From NCBI RefSeq assembly GCF_017908035.1, contig NZ_JAEQMU010000002.1, positions 124,001 to 188,000 of the forward strand: DNA of 64,000 bases, given 5' to 3'. Below are positions 39,810 through 51,800 of the stretch, piece by piece. A model generated the notes under the pieces. That model ran no database searches and was not told the DNA's origin. It saw nothing but the letters and a program-made list of their open reading frames with translations. The first letter of the stretch is position 1; the number at the start of each line of letters is the position of its first letter. The position numbers and the translations under genes are program-made. The DNA comes from Sphingobacterium tabacisoli (GTDB lineage: Bacteria; Bacteroidota; Bacteroidia; Sphingobacteriales; Sphingobacteriaceae).

Positions 39810-42800
39810 ATGATGTATTTGAGTGCGCGGATTCGCGGGCTCAGAGTCCATACCAAGTTGTTGATATATATGAAAAATGCAAGTCAAGCCCCTGGATTAT
39901 TGCGGAGCCGTTCGTTAAGCTTCCTTTTTATGCTGGTTACTTATTGTAGTTTGTTGCTGATGCCCGGATGGGCCAGGGGGCAGACGACCTATGCTTCCGT
40001 TGATCCGAGTTCTGATATTGAGGACAAGGGGTTGCTTGGTGCGACTGGCGGAGCAAAGGTTGAAAATCTTCCAAATGCTAAAGATCCTTCAAATAGCAAT
40101 TGGGCAACGATGGTTGCGGCTAAAACTTTGGGTCTTAATTTGGGATCAATACCGATTACTGTCGCAGGAGGGAATCCATGGGTACAAGTTAAGTATCCGA
40201 GTCCACAAGATGCAAAAGCAATTACAGTGGTTAAAATCTCTAAATTTGTAACTGGTGGGCTTAGTCTTGACGTAGGTGCACTTTTGGGGTTGGCTAATGA
40301 AATATTTGAAGTAAATCTATACCAAGGTGCTTCAGCTAGCAGTAATGGGACTCGGATTAATACAAATGTTTTAAGATCCGTAGTTGTCGATAAGAACGGA
40401 GATTATAATTTGATTATCCAAGCTCCAACAAATACAACTAATTACAATAGTGTTAGGATTAAGTTAAATTATCCACCTTCAGTAGTGCTTGGGCTAAATG
40501 TAGGTGCAACTTTGGAGACAAGGGTGTATAATGCGTTTATTTTGAATGGGGCAGTATGTGATGGTCCGCTTTATTCTTCAGTAGGAGAGAGCTCTGGCAT
40601 TGCTTTAAATTTAACAGACGTCGTAAAAAACCCACAATTTGCAATTGACGAAAATACATCCAATTACTCCGAAATATCAACTGCAACAGTTGGTGTAGGG
40701 AACATAGTATCTCAGAACATATTTTTCCCTAAGCTTTCAGAATCTAATTCAAAACTGAAGATTCGATTTGGTATTTCGGCATCTACGTTAAACCTCAATT
40801 TGATTGGCTCGTATAGAATAAAAGCTTTTAGTGGAAGTAGTACTACGCCAGTCTTAAATGAGACACTAAGCGGTGGACTTTTAGGCTTAGACCTTTTGGG
40901 GTTGTTGAAAGACGGAAATAGTATTACCGCTTCATTCAACGTTACGCAGCCTTTTGACCGCATTGAGATAAGTACTGATGGGGTATTGAGTGTTAATTTG
41001 GGTGCTTCTTTGAGGTTATATGGTGTGTCTCGTACAAGCGCTGCTTGTCCTGAGCCTCCACCGGCACCAAGTCCGTTGATTAACCCAATGTGTGCAAATA
41101 CTAATATCGTTTCAGCGGAATACGTAGATGATGCCACTTTTGCTACAGATGGTGATTTTGATAGTTATGCTAGTATTCGTTCGGGCACAGGGATTTTGTT
41201 AGGACTTGGTAATCATTCTGGTCATCTTGAAGTAAACTTCCCACTTGCCGGAGTTCCAGCTAACAAAACCACTTACATTCGAATTGACTACGATACAAAA
41301 GTGCTTAATACACTATTAGCTGGCTCTTTGGGAAATACAGTTGCTGGTTTGGTGAATGGATTGTTACTTGGAGAACACTATTTTGATATCCAACTTAAGA
41401 ATGGAGCTAATGAAGTGTTGCAGACCTCTAGTATTAATAATTTTAATACTGCTAATGGACAAGTTCGTATTGTACAAGATAAAGCAGGAAGATATTATAT
41501 TGCTATAAAATCGACTAATCCTTTTACCAATATTCGTATAACAGATAACACAAGTGCGGTAGTCGGACTTCTCGCTCCTAATCAATTCTTGAATGTATAT
41601 AGCATCTGTTATGAAGCGAGTGACGCTATTTGTGACCCTGCTTTCTCTACATCGTATGATGGAACTGGTATTACTCTAGATTTATTGGGATTAGGTAATA
41701 ATGGAGTCATCAATGCGCAAAATGCTATTGATGATAATAACGGAACTTTTTCTGAAATTAATTTAGGGTTGTTGAGTGTTGCAGGCTCTATGTCACAATA
41801 TATCAACTTTAATTCGCTAAGTGATCCTAATTCTGTATTTAAGATAAAATTAGCTTTAGCTGCTTCCAAGACACTTAATGTAGATCTGCTGGGGGCGTAT
41901 GAAGTTTTGGCTTACAATGGAAATACCGAAGTATATCGTAGGACGCTAAGTTCTGGATTATTGAATGGTACAGATCTCTTAGGTCTTTTAGGCGGACAGG
42001 AAAAAACAATTACGTTTGCACCAGGAAAGGCATTTGATCGTATTGAGATTCGAGTTAATGGATTGGTAGGTGTCAGTGCCTTTGAATCAGCAGTGAAGGT
42101 GTATGATGTAAAACGTTTTGGCCCCACAGGTTCTGGATGTGAAGATCCGGACTTTGAATTACCTGACGCTACCGATGATCCATTCGAAGTACCTGCTTGT
42201 GATGCTAAGGTTATAGATTCACAACATGCGGATTATCCTTGGCTAGCTGCGGATGGTAATAATGAATCTTATGCAACCTTAACAGCGGGCAGTGGATCCC
42301 TATTGGGAATTGGTGCGTATTCTGGATTCTTAGAATATGAAATAGCTGGTGGAGTCACTGCTAATAAAACTACTTATGTGCGTATAGACATGGAAGATAA
42401 TATCTTGGATCGTCTGTTGAGCGGTACATTAGGTAATTTAGTAGGAGCCGTTGGTGGTCTAGTGCTGGGTGATCATTATTTTACAGTAGAGGCTAAAACA
42501 GAAACAGGAGGAACTACGGTGCTAACTGGCTCAAGTGCAAATGCTTTTGTTGGAACCACAGGTGGTGACTTACGCATTGTCCAGGACAATATTGGACGTT
42601 ATTATATAGCCATCACACCTAATCAGGCTTATAAGAATATTAAAATCACAGAGCACTTCCCGGCATTAGTCGGAACTACGAAAGATGGTGCGACAATGAA
42701 AATCTTTGAGGCTTGTAGAGAAATTGGAACAGACAATTGTCTGCCAGCTCAATTTACTTCTTTTGATGTTACTGGGGTGAATTTAGGATTGTTGGAAGCT

Positions 42801-45800
42801 GCTGGTGTGAAAGATGCAGATCATGCAATCAGCGGTAACTCATCTGATTATTCAGAAATTAGTACCGGTACTGTAGCTGTCGCAGCGGAGGTTGCACAAC
42901 GTATCTATTTCAACAAGCTTTCTACAGCTGGAGATCAACTGAAAGTACGTCTACAGATGGATCCAGCTAGTTTAGTAGCAATAGATTTGGCAGGGCGTTA
43001 CAAAATTGTTACTTACAACGGAAGTGCAGTTGCCGAGACATTTATCTTAGAGCAAGGACTGATTAATAACCTGAATTTATTAAATTTATTCAGATCTGGT
43101 GGTGTGCAGACCCTGACCTTTGAAACGAACGTGCCATATGATCGTGTGGATGTGGTTGCAGTTTCACTGTTAAACGTAGCGTTGACTCCTTCAATTCGCC
43201 TTTACGAGGTGAAACGTATAGGTGCCGGATGCCCTGAAACCACCACACCTTCTCCTTTCGAGAACCCAGTTTGTGTAACATCAATTGTAGATGCTTCTAA
43301 TGCGGAAGATATTAATAATTTGTTTGATAATGATTTTGATAGCTATGCAACGTTAAAATCCGGGGCAGGACTATTGTTAGGTTTGGGTAATAAGTATGAA
43401 GGCTTTGTAGAGCTTGGTTTTGGTGAAGTTATACCTGCAAATAAGACAGCATACATTCGTGTCGATTTTGACAATGGTTTGTTGAATCACTTATTGGGTG
43501 GTAGTATAGGTGGTGCATTGGCCGAGGTTGTTAATAACCTAGTATTGGGCAATCATTACTTCTCGGTACAGGCCAAAGATGCTTCTGGTATAGTTCTTCA
43601 AGGAGCAAGTAACAATAACTTTGGCTCTAATAATGATAGGATACGGATTGTTCAGGACGCTCTTGGACGTTATTATATAGCGATAACTCCAGACAAACCA
43701 TACAATTCTCTTCGTATTACAGATCATACAAATGCTGCGTTAGGTTTGTTAGCTAAACCTAATTCTATGAATGTATATGGTGCATGTGTAGACAATCCGT
43801 TGACAGACTGTCAACCGGTATTCACCACTTCATATGATGCTAAAGGCCTTTCCTTAGATGCAGCTGGTTTAGCAGGTAGTGGAGTCACGAATGCTAATCA
43901 TGCAATAGATGCCAATACGACCAATTACTCCGAGATTAGTTTAGGAACTGTTGCGGTGGGTACGTCAGTAAAACAGATTTTTGACTTCCGTAAAACAGCA
44001 TTGGCTAATGAAGTTGTTAATATTAAATTACAATATGGATCAGGAGCTTTAGATGCCAACCTCATAGGTGGATTGGAAATCATTGCCTATAAAGGTGTTA
44101 CTCCTGTGAAAACATTGGATGTTCAAAGTGCGTTGATCAATGGATTGAACGTGTTAGATATACTAAATAATGGTGCAAAGGACGTTATTCCTTTTGCACC
44201 GGGTGTTGAGTTCGATCGTATCACTGTAGGATTGAGAGCTGTTGTAGGTGTGTCTGCACTTCCAACATTACATGTGTATTCAATCGAGAAAGATTGTAAG
44301 GCACCTATGTTTACCGCCTGGAAGTCATTTGCGGTAAATGGTAATGCAAATATCAAGACTGTAAAAGGTGGTGAAGAAGTAGAATATACTATCCATGTAC
44401 GCAATACAGGTTCTGTGGCACTGAACGATTATATCGTTACAGATGCTATTCCTGCCAATACTACTTATGTAGCAGGATCGGGAGGTACGTTTGCAAATGG
44501 TGCCGTGACTTTTACCGGTATTGATGTAGCCGCAGGTGCTACTGCGACTGTGAGTTTCAAAGTTACTGTAAATCCAGATCTAACGGGTGTTACTAAAATT
44601 AGCAACGTTGCATTGGTTAAGAAAGATGCTACGGATCCAGGTACAGAAACATTCCCTCCATCGCCAACCAATCCAAATGAGCCGAAAACAGATGGAGACA
44701 AAGGAACGGATATACCAGTAGAACAAATTTCATCTATATCGACGTGGAAAGCAGCTGTAGCAAAATCAGCTGGCGCTACCGTAACTTCTGTTTCGGGCGG
44801 TGAGACTATAGATTATACAATATATATAAAAAATACAGGTAACCAAGCTTTAACTGAGGTTAAGGTTACAGAAGCAGTCCCAGCAGGGACAACCCTAGCT
44901 GCAGGAAGTTCTGTAAACTTCCCTGCATTAGATATTGCAGTAGGAGCAACAGAGTCTGTTACTTTCCAAGTAACGGTCAAAAGTGATTTGACGGGAATTA
45001 CATCTATTAGCAATGTAGCTACAGTTACAACAACTGGAGGAACGCCTATAGAGACTACACCGGCTGATCCAACGAATCCTACTGTTGGTCCTGATCCAAC
45101 TAAAGATCCGGGTGATCCGACGGAGATTCCGGTAGGTGATGAATTTGCTTTAGTATCTTGGAAAACAGCGATAGTAAATGGTGATGCTGCTATCACTTCG
45201 GTGAAAGGTGGAGAAACAATCGAGTATACGATTTATGTACGCAATACAGGTAATAAGGATTTGACCAATGTGGTTATTAACGATCCTTTGCCAGCAGGTA
45301 CGACTTTGGTTTCTGGTAGTTTGCCATTCACCATTACGACATTGAAGGTGGGAGCCACATCTATAGGTTATACCTTTAAAGTCAAGGTGAATCAAAATCT
45401 TACAAATGTTAGCGAAATTAAAAATATTGCGAAAGTAACTAGTACGGAGATTACGACTGAGCAGGAAAGTTATCCTTCTCAAGTAGGTAATCCGAACGAA
45501 CCGGATGTGACTAAACCAGCGGGTACTGTGACTTCGGTAACTCCGGTAAATAATATTGATTTAACATTAGCAGGTGTTAGCAACGGAGCTGTTTCTAGCA
45601 TGGCTGCTAGTGATGATCAAATAACTTATACAGTTACCGTAACAAATACTGGCAATCAGGATTTAGTGGCTCTAGATTTGGCAACCACTATTCCAGCAAA
45701 TACAACTTCTGTAAATAATGGTGTTTTCACTGCTAATGGAACAAATTTAACTTTTACCATACCGACTTTGGAGGTTGGTCAGACAGAGACTTATAGTTTT

Positions 45801-48800
45801 GTTGTCAAAGTGGGCACGATAGATAACGTTACAGTACCTTCTATTGATAATACTGTTACAGCTAGCAATGCACTTGTCACTGACACGAAGACGCATACAA
45901 TGTTAACGGATTGTACACCAGTTGTAGCAGGGAATTTGATATTGATATCTTCTGCACCAAGTGTATGTATTGGGGGGGCAATTACCTTAGAAGGTGCCAT
46001 AACTGGTGTTGCGAACGTAGCCCCAAGTATGATCAAATGGTACCGTGATTATAATGAAACTACAGGAGTCGTAAGTGGTTCTTTAGGAGCTGGGGCATCT
46101 GTGGTGATTACTCCTACTACAGTTGGCGATATTACATATTATGCTGTTGTTGAAGGAGCAGGGTTCTGTTTCGACAACCCACCTGCAAAGATATCGATTA
46201 TCGTGAATGCTTTACCGGCTACGCCAACGATTACACCGAGTTCAGCCACTGTTTGTGAAGGTGAACAAGTAACATTGACAGCTACAGGTGGTGTGACTTA
46301 TGTCTGGTCGAAAGTTGGAGAGGAAGATCCTCTAGTCGAGACAACTGGTACATTGACTCTTCTTGGAGCATTATCAGATGCCGGAAAATATACAGTTAGG
46401 GCTGTAAATGGAGATGGCTGTACAAGCGACGCTTCGACAGCAGTGGAAGTTGTAGTCAACCGGAAGCCTGTTGCATTAATAAGCCCATCTTCTTCGTCAA
46501 TTTGTGCGGGAGAAAATATTATTCTGACTTCTAATAGCGCTACTAATAACAAGTGGTATAGAGATGGAGTACTGTTGTTGGATGAGGCCGGTAATACTTT
46601 GACAGCAGAGACAATTACGGTTAATCAATCTGGAAGCTATACCTTGGTGATAGTTGATGCAGTAACAGGTTGCGAAAGTTTACCTTCTGTACCTACGGTC
46701 ATCACAGTTAACCCACTTCCGGTAATTACATTGAATGGAGAGACTCAAATGACAGTAGCCTTGGGTAGCTCTGTTGCATTGCCTACAATTTCGAATCCCG
46801 ATGCCGATGTCACCTATACCTGGTATGATGAAAAAGGAACGGTGATTGATCCACTTTTGCCGGTTACCTTTAACTTGGCAGGTGTATATACATATACAAT
46901 CGTTGCCAATAATAATGTGAGCGGATGTATGGCGTCAACAACGGTAATTATTACAGTTTTTGACAGTAATGGCTGTCCTCCAATCTATAAAAGACATTAT
47001 GCTTCTTCACAGAAATGGGTGAGCACACTACCTGGATTGAATGGAGTTACTGATGCTGGCAATGCAGTTGATGGCAATCCGAGAACATATTCTAAATTAT
47101 ATGTTACAGCTGTGGCATTGGGGCTGGGTACAACATATCAAGATTTGAAATTTGATGCTAAAGTTGATAAAGGTACTCCTGTAACCATTAAGGTTGGTCC
47201 AGGTGGCGGATTATTAGGATTGGGAGATGGGCTATCCATTGTTGGTAGACGGAATGGAAGTGATATTGGTGTCATTCAGCCTGTGGGTGGTAAGCTATTG
47301 AGTTTGATCGATGGTGAAAGTTCTTACGAGTACACATTTGTGCCAGCAAACTCCAGTGGGCCTCAGGATTATGATGAGGTACGTATTATTTATGGTGCGT
47401 TATTGTCCGCTGCAAAAACCTTCAATATTTATGGAGCCTATATTAATGAATCAGTTTCTCAGTTAGATTGTAACCAACCGGAGATTATAGACGTTTTATC
47501 CGGCACACATGATTTGGGTTTAGCAGCGCTTACTGCCACAGTAGGAGTAAGGGATGCTTGGAATGTCGTTGACTCAGATCCAACTAATTATGCCCAATTA
47601 TATAGTGGGGTAGGTGTTTTAGCTGAAGCTCAATTGACTGCAGCCTTTAGATCTGTCAGTCTTCCAGGAGATAAGCTGGAAATTAGAGTGTCGAATCCGA
47701 ATCAGATACTACAGTTGAGTTTGTTGAGCGGGATGACGGTGCAACGTTATCACGGTACTACACCTGTAGGTTCAGCATTGAGTTCTAATGGAAACTTGCT
47801 GAAATTGGTATTACTTTCAGGAAACAATGACGGAAGGATTATAGTAGATCCTCAAGATGATTTACCATACGATCGAGTGAAAATTTCTTTACGGGGGCTC
47901 GTGAATGCACTTGAATTCTTGAATGTATATTATATTAAGCGCACACCAAAGATTGAAATTGCTAATCCCGTGGTAGACGGTAAAATTGAGTTATGTCCTA
48001 GTGAGTCGTTGAACTTAACTATACCGCAATCCTGCGTTACTTACGAGGTGTCTTACAATGGTCAGCTGTTGGATCCTGTCCAAGGAACCTCAGGAGGATT
48101 TAAATTACCTAGCGGGTTGACAGCAGGTGAGTATACTTTATTGGTACAACAAAAACGCTACGGTTGTAACTTTGGCGAAGCCCAAGAAGTCTTATTGACT
48201 TTGTTACCATCACCAGTTTCGACTGTCAAGCTCAATGATCTGGAACAAACTGCAATTACATTGGCCCCATATGACAAATTGAAGGTAGAGGTTGCAACAG
48301 ATGCGACTACAACTATAGCAAAATGGGAAATTAATGAAAATGGTACGTGGGATGATTACACTGTAGCTAGTACAGCGAAAACATTTACATACGATGTACC
48401 ATTAAAACCGGCTGGTTCTCAAGTCAAATTCAGAGCTTTATTAACTTCTGATAAAGGATGTGATGCCTATACAGGTGAAATTGTATTAAATATCAAAGCC
48501 CAAGAGGTTGATTATGATAATTCGAAACTTGTAGTTAAAAAAGGTACAGCCGTTGCAAATGGTTCGGATATGAATACGGTCGAAGCACAGATACGCGATA
48601 AGTTTGATATGCCTATTGCGGGTATCACGGTAGCATATACTGTAGCAGGTTTGCCAGAGGCTCAGCCATCCGCATTGACGGGCACTTCGGATGCAAATGG
48701 TCAGTTCGAATTGACATTGACCAGTGAGAAAATCGGTACGGCAAGTATCACGGCTACGGCTAATGGTACTGCGATCACCGTGGGAAGTCCGGCATTAGTT

Positions 48801-51800
48801 ACATTCGTGGCAGGAGCTATCAACTTCAATAAATCAAATATCCAGGTTGTAGATAACAATGCTACAGCGGATGGTATATCTAAGAATAAAGTTGTCGTCA
48901 ACTTAATGGATGCGTTCAGTAATCCGGTTGCTAACGCCGCAGTAGCATATACTGTCGCAGGCTTGCCAGAGGCTCAGCCATCCGCGTTGACGGGCACTTC
49001 AGATGCTAACGGTCAGTTTGAATTGACATTGACCAGTGAGAAGATCGGTACGGCAAGTATCACGGCTACGGCTAATGGTACTGCGATCACCGTGGGAAGT
49101 CCGGCATTAGTTACGTTCGTGGCAGGAGCAGTAGATTACGCTAATTCGAATCTGAAGGTCACAAAAGACGGAGCTATCGCTGACGGTGTTGACTATAACG
49201 AGTTCACAGCTACGATCATGGACGCGTTCGAGAATCCTATTGCGAACAAGGATGTAGTATTCAGTATTACAAATCCTGATGGCACTACGGAACAACGAAC
49301 AATCACTACTGATGCAGTTGGTCAGGCTGTGATCGAGACTAGGTCTACGAAATCGGGTATAGTTACTGTTGATGCACAGGTAGATGCTAAGTCTATCAAA
49401 GACAGCCCTGCAGATGCAACTTTCGTAGCGGGCGCAGTAGATTACGCTAATTCGAATTTGAAGGTCACAAAAGACAATGCAGTTGCTGACGGTGTTGACT
49501 ATAATGAGTTCACGGCTACAATCATGGATGCGTTCGAGAATCCTATTGCGAACAAGGATGTCGTATTTAATATTACAAATCCTGATGGCACTACGGAACT
49601 ACGAACAGTCAAAACAGATGCAGCTGGTAAGGCAGTTATTCCGACGACTTCTACGAAAGCGGGTAAGGTTATTGTCGATGCACAGGTAGATGCTAAGTCT
49701 ATCAAAGACAGCCCTGCAGAGGCAACGTTCGTAGCGGGAGCCGTCGATTACGCTAATTCGAATCTGAAGGTCACAAAAGACGGAGCTATCGCTGACGGTG
49801 TTGACTATAACGAGTTCACGGCTACGATCATGGATGCGTTCAAAAATCCTATTGCGAACAAGGAGGTCGTATTTAATATCACAAATCCTGATGGCACTAA
49901 GGAACAACGAACAATCACTACTGATGCAGTTGGTCAGGCTGTAATCGAGACTAGGTCTACGAAATCGGGTATAGTTACTGTTGATGCACAGGTAGATGCT
50001 AAGTCTATCAAAGACAGCCCTGCAGATGCAACTTTCGTAGCGGGCGCAGTAGATTACGCTAATTCGAATCTGAAGGTTACAAAAGACAATGCAGTTGCTG
50101 ACGGTGTTGACTATAATGAGTTCACGGCTACAATCATGGATGCGTTCGAGAATCCTATTGCGAACAAGGATGTCGTATTTAATATTACAAATCCTGATGG
50201 CACTACGGAACTACGAACAGTCAAAACAGATGCAGCTGGTAAGGCAGTTATTCCGACGACTTCTACGAAAGCGGGTAAGGTTATTGTCGATGCACAGGTA
50301 GATGCTAAGTCTATCAAAGACAGCCCTGCAGAGGCAACGTTCGTAGCGGGAGCCGTCGATTACGCTAATTCGAATCTGAAGGTCACAAAAGACGGAGCTA
50401 TCGCTGACGGTGTTGACTATAACGAGTTCACGGCTACGATCATGGATGCGTTCAAAAATCCTATTGCGAACAAGGAGGTCGTATTTAATATCACAAATCC
50501 TGATGGCACTAAGGAACAACGAACAATCACTACTGATGCGGCTGGTCAGGCTGTTATCAAGACGACTTCGACAAAACCAGGAACAGTTACAGTAGATGCA
50601 CAGGTAGATGCTAAATCTATCAACGGTAGTCCAGCTACGGCGAAATTTGTTATTGCGAATAATTTATTAATAGCGAAAGTAGCTGATCAAACACGTGTCA
50701 AAGCAGGTACAAATACAAGCTTTACAGTGACGATCACCAATAATGGCCCTGCTAAGATTGAGGCGGGTAAAGTAATCACCCTTGGCGAGATACCAAGTAC
50801 AGGATTAACAATCACTGGATACGCTGTAACTTCAGGTAATGCTATCGCAGCGGGTACTGGAAATACAGCTACCGTAACTACCAATAGTGAGATCACAGTA
50901 GGAGGTACAATCATTGTAAAAGTAACAGCAGCAGTAGGGGCGGATGCACCATCGACTATCACAAACGGTATCAAAGTATGGGGACCAGATAAGGATCCTG
51001 GTACTGACCCTGAGGATGATAAGGATGATACACCAGAAGTGCCGGTAGATCGGGAATCGAATCTGAGTATTGTGAAAAAGGCAGATCAGACACGAGTAAA
51101 AGCCGGAGAAAATACTACCTTTACATTGACTATTACAAATGATGGTCCATCTACTATCGATGTAGGCAAAAAAATCCAGCTGACAGAACGTCCTGGTGAA
51201 GGTGTAACCATCGATAAATATGAAATAGTAGGTACCAACGCAACTGTTAGCGGAACAGCTAATAATGCAGTGGTTACTACAACAGCGAAGATTGCAAAAG
51301 GACAGACTATAGTGGTAAAAGTAACCGCTAAAGTAGACGCAGATGCACCTTCGACGATTACCAATGGTATCACGGTATGGGGCCCAGATAAGGACCCTGG
51401 TACAGATCCTGAGGATGATACGGATGACACGCCTCCGGTTCCTGTAGATCGTGATTACAAATTGACCATAGAAAAAGTAGCAGATGAGAGTAAGGTAAAA
51501 GCCGGAGAGTCTACGACATTCACAGTGACGATAACCAACAATGGACCGTCTGTAATGGAGATAGGCAAAGATATCAAATTGGTAGAACGTCCTGGCGATG
51601 GTGTGAGCATAGAAAAGTATGAGATAGTTGGTAGTAATGCTACAATATCAGGTACAGGTAATAATGCTACGGTAAAAACTACGGCTAAATTAACAGTCGG
51701 CGGTACAATTATCGTGAAGATCACCGCTAAGGTGGATGATGAAGCTCCTGAGAAAATTACTAACGGCATCTCCGTTTGGGGACCAGGTAAAGAACCGGGA

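Noticed and set aside
49131-50660. Regular repeats that might suggest a CRISPR array
   Set aside because: Units are 306 bp, in frame, and encode Ig-like domains; there are no short repeats with unique spacers and no cas genes.
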